Shown: one piece after another, positions 54,755 through 63,414 of the stretch
Layout of the letters: each line of letters opens with the position of its first letter
Position numbering within the stretch: the stretch's first letter is position 1
Source of the DNA: Verrucomicrobiales bacterium
GTDB lineage: Bacteria > Verrucomicrobiota > Verrucomicrobiia > Verrucomicrobiales > DEV007
Reading direction: 5' to 3'
NCBI GenBank assembly: GCA_016795505.1
Contig: JAEUHH010000098.1
Location: 16,301 to 80,300 of the forward strand
DNA length: 64,000 nucleotides
Notes under the pieces: model-generated
What the model was told of the DNA's origin: nothing
The model's database searches: none
What the model saw: the letters and a program-made list of their open reading frames with translations, nothing else
Position numbers and translations under genes: made by a program

Positions 54755-55429
54755 TCACTGGCAAGTCCCACATTGGCGGCGCCGGAGCAGCAGCAGCGCC
54801 CCCATGCCGGCCACGGCCGCCACGACCGCCGGCCAGGGAAAGGGCGACGCCGGCGGCGGCGGTGGCACGGGCAGCGGAATCTCGTGGCCTCCGCCCGGCG
54901 GCACGTCGCGCACCTCGGGAAAGGCCGCCGGCCGGGAAACCGACAACATCAGCCGCTTCTGGCCGTGCTCCGCGTAGCCGACCGACAGCCGGGCGGGCGG
55001 GCCGGGATTCGGCAGCGTCACCGTGGCCAGCAGACAGCCGGGCGGCAGCTTGGTGTCGGCGGGCGGGCGGCGGATCGACTCGAGCGGCTCGTAGCGGATC
55101 GGTGCGGTGGCGAGGATGTCGCGCGGGTCGGTCGTTTCCGTCCAGCGCAGTGAAAAGTGGCCGCGGATGAAGGCCGTCGTCTCGTCCTGCAGCGTCGCGA
55201 TGGCCGCATCGTCGAGTCCCGGCAGCCACGCCGGATCGACCGCCGAGGGATCGACACCGGCGGCGAGCGGCGTGGGCAACTCCGGCGCGTGGATGGTGAA
55301 CTCCACCCGGATCGTCGCCGGATCGTGGAGATTCACCTCGATCGCCTCGTAGAGCGTCTGGTGACCGGCCGCCGGATGGGTGGCCAGGCAACAGAGGCAG
55401 GCGGTCAGGACGCGTCGCAGCGGAGCCAA
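54755..55429 (-). CDS. Exported protein with C-terminal membrane helix, unknown
   Basis: Protein of 224 residues: signal peptide (LTACLCCLATHPAAG), an extracytoplasmic domain (EAIEVNLHDPATIRVEFTIH), a Pro-rich linker, and a C-terminal helix followed by basic residues (LLLLRRRQ), the layout of a sorting-type anchor. No family recognised. TTG at 55429 is the only start after the in-frame stop provided by repeat copy F. It lies 25 bp upstream of the metallo-beta-lactamase gene and probably shares its transcript. Confidence 0.7.
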   Translation of the reverse strand: MAPLRRVLTACLCCLATHPAAGHQTLYEAIEVNLHDPATIRVEFTIHAPELPTPLAAGVDPSAVDPAWLPGLDDAAIATLQDETTAFIRGHFSLRWTETTDPRDILATAPIRYEPLESIRRPPADTKLPPGCLLATVTLPNPGPPARLSVGYAEHGQKRLMLSVSRPAAFPEVRDVPPGGGHEIPLPVPPPPPASPFPWPAVVAAVAGMGALLLLRRRQCGTCQ

Positions 55430-55431
55430 AG

Positions 55432-55478
55432 TCGATCAAACAGGGTTGGATATCCGATCATACCCTGTTCGATCGGAA
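55432..55478. repeat. 48-bp palindromic repeat, copy F
   Basis: CGATCAAACAGGGTT and CCCTGTTCGATCGG flank a central CCGATC. It lies between the orphan prepilin and the exported-protein gene and abuts the TTG start at 55429. Confidence 0.75.
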
Positions 55479-55503
55479 TGGCGGTCACCTTTTTTTCCGC
55501 GCC

Positions 55504-55905
55504 TCACCACGAGGCGGTGCCGGGCGGGGTATGCTCGGCAATGCTGCAACTCAGGTAGGCCACACCGGAGAGCGGGATCGTGTTGCCCCCGTAGGTGTAA
55601 GTGCCGCCGGAGGGACAGGCTGGCTCCGCGACCACGAAGAGGTCGGGGCCGATGATCTGGTCCTTCAGGTTGGTCACGGATTCGCCGGATCCGAGGGCGT
55701 TGAGGTTGGCATAGCTGCGCACCGCTTTTTGCACGGTGGCAATGGTTTGGATGCAGAAGGCCCGGTCGGAGCCTTTCTTGTAGGCGGAAACGCCGAGGAA
55801 GAGGATCGAGATCATCATCAGCAAAACAGCGATGACCAGCGTCACTTCGACGAGGGTGAATCCGCGGCGGGCGCGTGGCCCGGTGCTGGGGGTCGGGGAG
55901 GACAT
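55504..55905 (-). CDS. Orphan type IV prepilin-like protein
   Basis: Prepilin of 133 residues outside the main cluster. Signal RARRG|FTLVEVTL (cleaved after G15, Glu20 at +5), hydrophobic helix, then a C-terminal domain with a cysteine pair (C101 in PACPSG and a second C near the end, LSCSIAE) that could form a disulfide loop. It follows the AAA+ ATPase gene by 62 bp on the same strand. Needs the shared prepilin peptidase. Confidence 0.83.
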   Translation of the reverse strand: MSSPTPSTGPRARRGFTLVEVTLVIAVLLMMISILFLGVSAYKKGSDRAFCIQTIATVQKAVRSYANLNALGSGESVTNLKDQIIGPDLFVVAEPACPSGGTYTYGGNTIPLSGVAYLSCSIAEHTPPGTASW

Positions 55906-55967
55906 GGCTTATGGAAATTACAATTATTATAATTCAGTCGCTCCTGCAATTCTTTTTTTCGGGCGGT

Positions 55968-57677
55968 TCAGGGTTCTTTTTCGGCTTCGGCGGCGTGGCT
56001 GCGGAAGATCTCGGGCACAAAAGCCAAGTCGCTGGCTTCGCGGACGGCGAGGCGGATCTGGGTATCCATCACATCGGCAGGCACGGGATTCTGGTATTGA
56101 TCGAGGCAGTCGCGCAGGGCCTCGGTGGCGGTGACGCCGCCCGTTTTGACGAGGCGGTAGGCTTTCACCGCGATGGACTCCGCGGCGCCAGGAGTGACCA
56201 GGGCAGGCACCAGGGGCCGGATCGCTTCGGGCGGGTCTTTCGGCAGGTCGAGTTGGAAGCGTTTGCCGATGGCGCGGATCAGGCGGTAGGCCTCGACCGG
56301 ATCGTGCGAGGGGAAAAGGGGGATCTTCACATCCACGCGGCCGGGGCGTTTCAGGTCCACCTCGATCAGGTCGGGGCGGGACGAGGCGAGGATCCACAGG
56401 ATGCGGCCCCGGTTGCGGCTGTTCGACATTTCCTTGGCCATCATGGAATAGACCCGGCCCGACACGCCGGAATCGCCCGAGCCGGCGTCGCGGCTGCCGA
56501 GGGCCTGGTCGGCTTCGTCGATGAAGACGATGCAGCGGCCGAGGGCATGGAGCAGATTGAAGATCTTTTCCAGGTTGCCCTCTGTGCTGCCGACCCATTT
56601 GTCGCGGAAGTTTTTCATCTTCACCACCGGCACTCCGGCCTCGCCGGCGAGACACTCGACGAGGTAGGTTTTTCCGGTGCCGACCGGTCCGCAGAGCAGG
56701 TAGCCCATCGGCATGGCTTCCAGATCGCCCTGCCGCCAGAGGGAAATGTCCTGTCGCATCCAGGCTTTCACCGGCTCGGCACCCTGATAGTCCTCGAGGG
56801 TGCGGGTGGGCTCGACGAATTCGATCAGGCCCTGCGAGTCCTTCTCGACGAGGCTTTTCTTCAACTCGGCGAGGTCGGGTTCGGCCAGCGGACGATCCTC
56901 ATACTCGCGGGTCTTCAGCAGGCTCTCGATGGAGCCGAGGGTGGCGCCCGCGAGGCGGTCGGCGGGGTAGGCGGGATCGGCGGCGAAGCGGCTCAGCGCC
57001 TTGGGATACCGGCCGGCTAGGTGGGTGAAGGCCGCGCGGAGCTCATCGGCGCTGGGCAGGTCGATGTCGATCACGGTGGCGCGTGGATTGGTCGCCAGCA
57101 GCGGGTGGAGGTCGTTCAGGTTTTCCGCGATCAGGAAGACGGCCAGATTCTGACCGAGGAAGTGGGATTCCTTCGACCACGAGCGCACCACCGAAGCCAT
57201 GGAGCCGAGCTGGTAGTTCGGGTGATTCTGCGGACGGGGAAAGATGAGATCGGCGCCTTTCAGCAGGATCGCGATGTGGATGTTCCGGCCCGCCAGAGCG
57301 GTCGTCTGCGGTGACGGTGGCTCGCCCGGCTTGAGCTGGCGCACGTTGGCGAGGAAGCGCAGCAGGTGATCGAGGTAGCCGATGGCGCCCGGTGGATCTT
57401 TCGGCAGGTCGTCGGCGGGACGGAGCTGGCGATAGAGGGGCTCGCCGCTGTCGATCCGCACGCCGGCGCCGAGTTCGTAACTGAGGACGAGGTCGAACTT
57501 TTTCAGCTGATGCTGCACCAGGAAGTCCGGCAAATTGCCGATGCGTGCCGGTGTGCCCGTCGCGTCGTCGGCCGGCAGCAGCAGCCGGTCGTTCACATTG
57601 CCATGGAGGACGAATTGGTTGGCCGCGCCGCTGAGGTAGTGCGTGCGGATGGTGTCGGACCAGCGGGGGGAGGACAT
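55968..57677 (-). CDS. AAA+ ATPase (FtsH/Ycf46-like ATPase domain)
   Basis: Cytoplasmic protein of 569 residues. The N-terminal 300 residues are a degenerate helical/AAA-like region. The C-terminal AAA+ module has Walker A CGPVGTGKTYL (near 328), pore loop MKNFRDKWVGSTEGN, Walker B CIVFIDEADQAL (near 380), and the second region of homology SSRPDLIEVDLKRPGRVD. No peptidase domain follows, so it should be an unfoldase or remodelling factor. Start: ATG 57677. Confidence 0.88.
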   Translation of the reverse strand: MSSPRWSDTIRTHYLSGAANQFVLHGNVNDRLLLPADDATGTPARIGNLPDFLVQHQLKKFDLVLSYELGAGVRIDSGEPLYRQLRPADDLPKDPPGAIGYLDHLLRFLANVRQLKPGEPPSPQTTALAGRNIHIAILLKGADLIFPRPQNHPNYQLGSMASVVRSWSKESHFLGQNLAVFLIAENLNDLHPLLATNPRATVIDIDLPSADELRAAFTHLAGRYPKALSRFAADPAYPADRLAGATLGSIESLLKTREYEDRPLAEPDLAELKKSLVEKDSQGLIEFVEPTRTLEDYQGAEPVKAWMRQDISLWRQGDLEAMPMGYLLCGPVGTGKTYLVECLAGEAGVPVVKMKNFRDKWVGSTEGNLEKIFNLLHALGRCIVFIDEADQALGSRDAGSGDSGVSGRVYSMMAKEMSNSRNRGRILWILASSRPDLIEVDLKRPGRVDVKIPLFPSHDPVEAYRLIRAIGKRFQLDLPKDPPEAIRPLVPALVTPGAAESIAVKAYRLVKTGGVTATEALRDCLDQYQNPVPADVMDTQIRLAVREASDLAFVPEIFRSHAAEAEKEP

Positions 57678-57872
57678 GGGAGCGCGATGGGGTGGGGGAC
57701 CGGAGTGGATCGGCCGATGGGGTCCAGACTACGGTGCCGAGGGCGCGGGATCAAAGATCAAAGTCGGAGACGGGATGGCGCCGGGGCGATTTCGACGGCG
57801 CGCTTCTCAAAAGCGGTCCGGTCTGATATGGCTCTCCCGTCATTCTCCGCCGGTTCCACTCCACTTCCCATC

Positions 57873-58940
57873 ATGACCGATTCAACGACATTCACCCGAC
57901 GCCATTTTCTCGGCCGCACCGCCCTGCTGGCCGGTCTGCCGGCCGCTCCGCTGGCCCGTTCCGCTCCCGACGAGGAGGCGGCGACCTTTTTCTTCGTCGC
58001 CGATACGCACTATCGGGCGGCGGAGACCGATTCCCGGGTCCTCGACCCCGTGTCGGCCGATCACAATCGCCGACTCATCGACTGGCTCAATCGCCTGCCC
58101 GGCACGCCCTTCCCCGAGTCCGCCGGCGGTGGCATCGTGCCCGAGCCCCATGGTGTCATCCACGGTGGCGACATCGTGGACAATGGCGACAAGGGGCCTG
58201 CGGTGATGGCGGAGAAGGTGCCCATCGAGTTGGCCTCTTTCCTCGGCGACTGGGGACTCAATGGCGGCGATGGCCGGCTGCGCTGGCCCGTCCGCGAAGT
58301 GCATGGCAATCACGACAGCCCGCGTGGCGAGGGTCTCGTCATCGACGCGATCAAGACGCGCAACCAGCGGCGTCAGGGCGTGGTGAATGTCTCGGAAAAT
58401 GGCCTGCACTACTCCTGGGACTGGGCCGGCGTGCACTTCGTCGCCCTCGGCATCGTGGTGGGCGATGCTCCCGAGATCACCCGCCGGCGCCGTTACGGAG
58501 CCCTGGGCAGCCTGCCTTTCCTGCGTGACGACCTCGCCGCGCAGGTCGGCGACAGCGGACGCCCCGTGGTGCTGGTGCATCATGTCGATGTGGCCCGCTA
58601 CTCAGTCCCGGTGCCCGATGAGAAGGTGATTCACAACGAGTGGGACTACGGCGACGCCCAGGCTTACCACCGCAGCCTCGCCTCCCATCGCGTCGCGGCG
58701 GCCCTCTGCGGGCATACCCACTCGCGTCAGCTCTTTCGCTGGGATGGCACCGGCAACCGGTCGGCGGAGAGTGGTCTGCCCTTTCTCAATACCGACAATG
58801 CCGCCCATTTCCACGGCGGCAGCCAGGCCTTCCTCCACGTGCGCATCGCTGGCAGCGAGACTCTGGTGCGCGAGTTCGCGACCGAGGACGGCTGGGAAAC
58901 CGGCGCATGGAGGCCGCAGGTGTGGCGCTTTGCTTTCTGA
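57873..58940 (+). CDS. Exported metallophosphoesterase
   Basis: Protein of 355 residues with a Tat signal (FTRRHFLGRTALLAGLPAA) and a calcineurin-type domain. Metal ligands: FVADTHY, GGDIVDNGDKGP, VHGNHDSPRG, LVHHVDVA, CGHTHSRQ. The N-terminal half contains a Ser/Pro-rich insert. Hydrolyses phosphoesters outside the cytoplasm; substrate not predictable. ATG at 57873 precedes the leader; it is divergent from the AAA+ gene. Confidence 0.88.
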   Translation: MTDSTTFTRRHFLGRTALLAGLPAAPLARSAPDEEAATFFFVADTHYRAAETDSRVLDPVSADHNRRLIDWLNRLPGTPFPESAGGGIVPEPHGVIHGGDIVDNGDKGPAVMAEKVPIELASFLGDWGLNGGDGRLRWPVREVHGNHDSPRGEGLVIDAIKTRNQRRQGVVNVSENGLHYSWDWAGVHFVALGIVVGDAPEITRRRRYGALGSLPFLRDDLAAQVGDSGRPVVLVHHVDVARYSVPVPDEKVIHNEWDYGDAQAYHRSLASHRVAAALCGHTHSRQLFRWDGTGNRSAESGLPFLNTDNAAHFHGGSQAFLHVRIAGSETLVREFATEDGWETGAWRPQVWRFAF

Positions 58941-58977
58941 GCGATGGCGGCGTGGCTGGGCTCGCCTCAACCCGTCA

Positions 58978-59733
58978 TCACATCGTCTTCCCACCCTCCG
59001 CCGTCGGGGGCGCGGCATCGGCGACGGCGGTCGGAGCCGCGCCTCCGGGCGAGTCGATGACGATGCCGGCTTCGGCGGCGAAATCGGCCAGCGCCATTTC
59101 CTCCAGCGCCTGCCGCTCGCTTTCCATCGTTTGCAGCTCCGAGTTGTCGATGCTGTCCCGGGCCACGCGGGCGCGGCCGAGGGCTTTCTCCTTCTCGTCG
59201 CGCACCATTTCCTCGAGTCGGTTCAGCGTGTCACCGGCTCCGCCGATCTCATTGATCATCCCCGCGGCCATTTCATTGAGTTCCGCCGTGGCTTTGGCGA
59301 TCCGGGTGCTGTCGATGTCGCGCTTCAGGGCCTCGATCTTCTCCCGCGCCGCCGTCACGGCGACTTCGCGGGCGCGTTTCAGCTCTTCGTAGGTCTTTTC
59401 GGCCGCCTCGAGTTGGGCGACATTCTCCGTATGCTCACCCTTCAGCTTTTGCAGGCGCAGGGCGTATTCGCCGGCGAGTTGGCGGTTGCCCGCTTTCAGG
59501 TGTGCCGTGGCTTTGGCGGTCAGTTCGCGAACCTCCGTCTCCTCACGTTTTACCTGAGCCATCAGCCGCTCGCAGAGCGCCGCGTGGGCGGATAGGCCCT
59601 TGTTGTATTCGGAGATCTGCTTGCGCAGGTTTTCCTTTTCGACCTCCAGCAGGGCCTCGGGATTTTGCTTTTCCAAGCCGGAGATGAAGAGGCCGAAAAA
59701 GCCGCGGATCAGGTTGCCAAGTCGTTTGAACAT
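58978..59733 (-). CDS. pspA: PspA/IM30 family membrane-stress protein
   Basis: Protein of 251 residues with the amphipathic N-terminal helix MFKRLGNLIRGFFGLFI and a long coiled coil (about 25-215, with ENLRKQISEYNKGL and QVKREETEVRELTAKA). The C-terminal tail is Ala/Pro-rich. Family members coat and repair stressed membranes as ESCRT-III-like polymers. No PspB, PspC or PspF gene is near. ATG 59733 gives the normal N-terminus. Confidence 0.85.
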   Translation of the reverse strand: MFKRLGNLIRGFFGLFISGLEKQNPEALLEVEKENLRKQISEYNKGLSAHAALCERLMAQVKREETEVRELTAKATAHLKAGNRQLAGEYALRLQKLKGEHTENVAQLEAAEKTYEELKRAREVAVTAAREKIEALKRDIDSTRIAKATAELNEMAAGMINEIGGAGDTLNRLEEMVRDEKEKALGRARVARDSIDNSELQTMESERQALEEMALADFAAEAGIVIDSPGGAAPTAVADAAPPTAEGGKTM

Positions 59734-59994
59734 CGGAGCAGGGGGTGCGGGTGGAGGTGAGACGGCGGTTGCACCGCTATCGAAGCGCGGGCGGGCGGGA
59801 ATCACAAATGGAAAAATGCGCCCGAGAAGGAATGAAGGGCGGGCAATCCACGGATTTCGGACGAAAGGCGCCCTCCGGCGTCCCCATGCTCCGCTCAATC
59901 GTGTCACGGCCGGATTCTTGCGGTTGCGGGGTCGTCCCGGTCCATGCTAAGGATGGGGCGGCTCCCGTTACCGACCCCGCCACGCTTCCCCACC

Positions 59995-61038
59995 ATGCCG
60001 GACCCCGCTCCAGTTGCCCGCGCCCTGCACTCGCTGTGGGAGGTCTTGGTGCGGGAAAAACGCGCCGGACACACCCATCTCACCATTTCCAGCGACTCCA
60101 TCGAGCGCCTGCGGGGCATTCCCGGGCAGTTGCACTCCCTGCGCACCCGGCCCGCGGCGCCGGTGCGGACCCAGATCGCTCCGGAGCCCGCGGCGACTCC
60201 GATCTCGCCGCCGCCCGCGGTCGCTGTGACGGCGACGGCGGCCCCTGCTCCGGCGCCACGCGTGGAGACGGCTCTTCCGCCGGCGGATCGTCCTGCTCCG
60301 CCTCGCGAAATCGCTCCCGAGCCAGCCCGGCGCGCCGCCACGCCTGTCACGCCCATCGTGCCCACCATCGAAGTGCTGACCCCGCCGCCCGGCACCAAGG
60401 CCCAGCAGATCGCCTGGCTCGCCCAGCGCGCCGAGCACTGCGAGGCCTGCCGCTCGCTCGGCACCCTGCGTGATACCATGGTCTTTTCCACCGGCAATCC
60501 CGACGCCCGGCTCATGTTCATCGGCGAAGCCCCCGGCTTCGAGGAGGAGCGCCAGCGCGAGCCTTTTGTCGGCCCCGCCGGCCAGTTGCTCACCAGGATC
60601 ATCGAGACGATGGGCCTGCGGCGACCCGAGGATGTCTATATCTCGAATATTGTGAAATTCCGCCCCATCAAGGGCGATCCCCGCTTTCAGGGTCAGCAAA
60701 ACCGCAAACCCGAGACCAACGAGATGGCCATCTCAGCGAAGTATGTCTTCGCCGAGATCGATGTCGTGCGCCCCGAGGTCATTGTCGCCGTCGGTGCCAC
60801 CGCCGCCGAAGGCCTGCTGCACATCGCCGGCTCCCTCGCCTCCTTGCGCGGCCGTTTCCACGACCTGAAGGGCATCCCCGTCATGGTCACCTACCATCCC
60901 AGTTACCTCCTGCGCGAAACGGACAAAGATCCCGTGCGCGGCAAGCAGGAGAAACGCAAAGTCTGGGAGGACATGCTCTTGGTCATGGAGCGTCTCGGCA
61001 TGCCCATCAGTGATCGGCAGCGGCGGTATTTTTTGTGA
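59995..61038 (+). CDS. Family 4-like uracil-DNA glycosylase with half the Fe-S ligands
   Basis: Protein of 347 residues. A disordered Pro/Ala-rich N-terminus of about 130 residues precedes the glycosylase domain: C149-x2-C152 (EHCEACRSLG), RLMFIGEAPGFEEE, EPFVGPAGQLL, DVYISNIVKFRP, EVIVAVGATAAEGLL and VTYHPSYLLR. Family 4 enzymes bind a [4Fe-4S] cluster with four cysteines. Here the third is Phe222 (VKFRP for VKCRP) and the fourth is also missing, so the cluster is probably absent. It removes uracil from DNA if active; substrate range could differ. Confidence 0.87.
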   Translation: MPDPAPVARALHSLWEVLVREKRAGHTHLTISSDSIERLRGIPGQLHSLRTRPAAPVRTQIAPEPAATPISPPPAVAVTATAAPAPAPRVETALPPADRPAPPREIAPEPARRAATPVTPIVPTIEVLTPPPGTKAQQIAWLAQRAEHCEACRSLGTLRDTMVFSTGNPDARLMFIGEAPGFEEERQREPFVGPAGQLLTRIIETMGLRRPEDVYISNIVKFRPIKGDPRFQGQQNRKPETNEMAISAKYVFAEIDVVRPEVIVAVGATAAEGLLHIAGSLASLRGRFHDLKGIPVMVTYHPSYLLRETDKDPVRGKQEKRKVWEDMLLVMERLGMPISDRQRRYFL

Positions 61039-61076
61039 GACACCGGCGGCATCGGCTCGATCCGCAGCGGATGGCT

Positions 61077-61124
61077 TTCCGATCCGACCCGGTTGCCTCG
61101 GCGATGAGACAGGGTTCCATCGGG
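61077..61124. repeat. 48-bp palindromic repeat, copy G
   Basis: TTCCGATCCGACCCGGTTGC and GATGAGACAGGGTTCCATCGG lie between the glycosylase stop and the nitrilase start. More diverged than the other copies. Confidence 0.65.
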
Positions 61125-61190
61125 AGCCTCACGCACACGCCGCTATCGCGGGCTTGCCAACCCGGCCCCTGATCCGGCACCATCGGGGAC

Positions 61191-62042
61191 ATGAAAAGGA
61201 CGCGCATAGCCCATTGCCAGTATGAATCATGGTGCGGCGACTACGATCGCAACCTCGACCGGGTCGCCGAGGGACTGGTCCGCGCCGACGCAGAGGGAGC
61301 GGCGATCGTGACCTTCCCGGAGTGCTTTCTCACGGGCTACCCGGACACGGAGCCAGCGGCGCGGGCGGGAGCCTTTGCGCTGGACTCGGATGAGATGATG
61401 CGGCTGCTCGATGTGTCGTCGCGACACGAAGCCCTGGCGATCGTGGGATTCAACGAGACCCGCGGCGAGGACCTCTACAATACCTGTGCGGTGGTCCACC
61501 GGGGGCATCTGCTGGGGCACTACAGCAAATGCGCCGCCTACCAGAAATTCCACCGACAGGGGCGGGAATTCCCCGTGTGGACGCATGCCGGGCTCACCTT
61601 CGGCGTGCTGATCTGCGCGGATGGCGGCTACATCGAGCCGGCACGCATCCTGGCGCTGAAGGGGGCGCAGGTGATCTTTGCCCCGCATTTCAATGCGATC
61701 GGCCCGGCGGGGCTGCTGAGCCATTTCTCGAAAGTGCGGGCCGACCACACCGCGCGGGCGATCGAAAACTCGGTCTATTTCGTGCGGGGAAACAATGTGA
61801 TCCTGGATCCGGCGAAGAGCGGCCTGTCGCGGCCCGAGGTGGTGGGATACGGCGACAGCTACGTGATCGATCCCGGCGGAGAGATCCTGGCCCGGACCCG
61901 TCGGCACGAGGAGGATGTCCTGATCGCCGACATCGACCCGACCCACCAGCCGGACAAGGCTTGGGGCATCGGGAAGAATGCGTGGAGCTTCCGGGAGTTT
62001 GGCGAGATGGTGGCGGAGGTGATGGGGAAGAGTAAAAAGTAA
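61191..62042 (+). CDS. Carbon-nitrogen hydrolase (nitrilase superfamily)
   Basis: Amidase-type enzyme of 283 residues with the catalytic triad intact: Glu44 (TFPECFLTGY), Lys113 (LLGHYSKCAAYQKF) and Cys142 (TFGVLICADGG). The following RADHTARAIENSVYFVRGNN block is the dimer-face motif of the superfamily. It cleaves a C-N bond of an unidentified amide or N-carbamoyl compound. Its final codons form the start of the (AGTAAAA) heptamer array. Confidence 0.92.
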   Translation: MKRTRIAHCQYESWCGDYDRNLDRVAEGLVRADAEGAAIVTFPECFLTGYPDTEPAARAGAFALDSDEMMRLLDVSSRHEALAIVGFNETRGEDLYNTCAVVHRGHLLGHYSKCAAYQKFHRQGREFPVWTHAGLTFGVLICADGGYIEPARILALKGAQVIFAPHFNAIGPAGLLSHFSKVRADHTARAIENSVYFVRGNNVILDPAKSGLSRPEVVGYGDSYVIDPGGEILARTRRHEEDVLIADIDPTHQPDKAWGIGKNAWSFREFGEMVAEVMGKSKK

Positions 62043-62061
62043 AAAGTAAAAAGTAAAAAGT
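62031..62061. repeat. Heptamer tandem repeat (AGTAAAA)4 spanning a stop codon
   Basis: Four copies of AGTAAAA plus AGT. The nitrilase stop TAA (62040-62042) lies inside the second copy, so the repeats cross the gene boundary. Confidence 0.9.
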
Positions 62062-62440
62062 GATAGGTTGGAGAGCAAGAAGGAGGCGGCGTTTGTTGGC
62101 GGGGGGCTCCTGATCGCGGTCGATGGTCTCGAGATCGGCGAGGCGGGTGAGACCAGGCCGATCGGACGGTGGTTGGGATGGCAGCCGAAGGGCTGACCGG
62201 GCGGATGGGGGGTGGGGAGGCAAACGAAAAGGGCCGAACGATCGGGGGAAATGACCGCGGAGGATGCAGGATGCTGGCGGCAGCGGATGGAGCCGGGCAA
62301 CTGAGGAGAGTGTGGAGCGGCGAACGGAAAACGGTGGCCTGTCGCTCGGGCCGCCGCGCCAGACCGCGCCGCGCGCAGGCCGAATTCACCGCCCCGCGGG
62401 CGCGCTCCGCCAGGCTGCGCTGTTCGGCGCCTTCCTCCGC

Positions 62441-62608
62441 GCACGCTCCTGCAAACGCCGCGCACGCTCCTACAAACGCCCCGCACGGTCCTGCAAACGC
62501 CCCGCACGGTCTTGCAAAGCCCCCGCACGGTCTTGCAAAGCCCCCGCACGGTCTTGCAAACGCCCCGCACGGTCTTGCAAACGCCCCGCACGGTCTTGCA
62601 AACACCCC
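62441..62608. repeat. 21-bp tandem repeat, eight copies
   Basis: Units starting GCACG at 62441, 62462, 62483, 62504, 62525, 62546, 62567 and 62588, built of GCACGGTCTTGC followed by AAACGCCCC. The first two copies have CTCC for GTCT. Because 21 is a multiple of three, several frames on both strands stay open (for example seven-residue repeats with CKRPARS); these frames look accidental. No gene is evident in 62062-63414. Confidence 0.92.
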
Positions 62609-62890
62609 AACCCCGCATGCAGAGACGGCTGACGGCCGTGCCACCGGCTCTTTCACGGGCGCAACGCCCGCCAAAGCCGCCGTCTCCTCGTACAGATGCT
62701 TGCCCGACGCCCTCGGCCACGCCCTGGCGAGCGCAGCTACCGATGAAAAATCAGTCGCCTTTCGATTGCATGCCGTAGCCGCCGTCGCCAGACGGTGGTA
62801 CGCCATACCGGCAGCAACGCCGGACCGACTTCCACACACTGGCGACCGCGGCTCCGGATCCATTGAATGACCTCTGGAAACGCAGACCTC

Positions 62891-63014
62891 TCAACGCAGA
62901 GGCGCAAGAGGGCCGAGTGCCGCAGAGAAGGTAGAAATCACCCAAACCAACAAAAGCCGATGGGAGTTGAGCCAAATCTCTGCGGCCCTCCGCTCCTCCG
63001 CGCCTCCGCGTTGA
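62891..63014. repeat. Imperfect inverted repeat, MITE-like
   Basis: Arms of about 38 bp (62891-62929, starting TCAACGCAGAGGCGC, and 62977-63014, ending GCGCCTCCGCGTTGA) are complementary with about six mismatches and enclose 47 bp. Similar CGCAGAGGCGC palindromes are common in environmental PVC genomes (from memory). It has no gene. Confidence 0.65.
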
Positions 63015-63062
63015 ACTCACCCGTCCGGTCCCCGGACGGGCGCGCCTGATCACGCGGCATGC

Positions 63063-63107
63063 CGATCAGACCCGGTTGGATCGGAGATGAGACCCGGTCG
63101 GATCGGC
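63063..63107. repeat. 48-bp palindromic repeat, copy H
   Basis: CCGATCAGACCCGGTTGG, then ATCGGAGATGA, then GACCCGGTCGGATCGGC. The only copy not close to a gene. Confidence 0.72.
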
Positions 63108-63414
63108 GAGGCAAGAGGGTGTGATCGCGAAAGAGGCGCCCGGATCGCGACCCGCGGAGGTCACCGGCGGCAGTCCCCGCCCGGCTGAGCGAGCGCCGCA
63201 AGGAGTTGAAAAGTCGATATCCAGAACGATCCGGTTCGCTTGATGCTTTGGAAAACCAAGATTCCCGATCGTACAAAACACCAGCCCGTTCCGGGCGCAA
63301 AAGTGATTGACAGAGAGAAGGATGGGAATTTCGGTGATTTCGATATCACTGCCGCCGGAAGAAAAGTGGAGCGATAGCGAAATCGGATAACAAACTGTTG
63401 TGCCAAGAAAATAG

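Noticed and set aside
62227..62863. Several long frames with seven-residue repeats across the 21-bp array
   Set aside because: They exist in several frames on both strands because the period is a multiple of three; no start signal or domain supports any of them.
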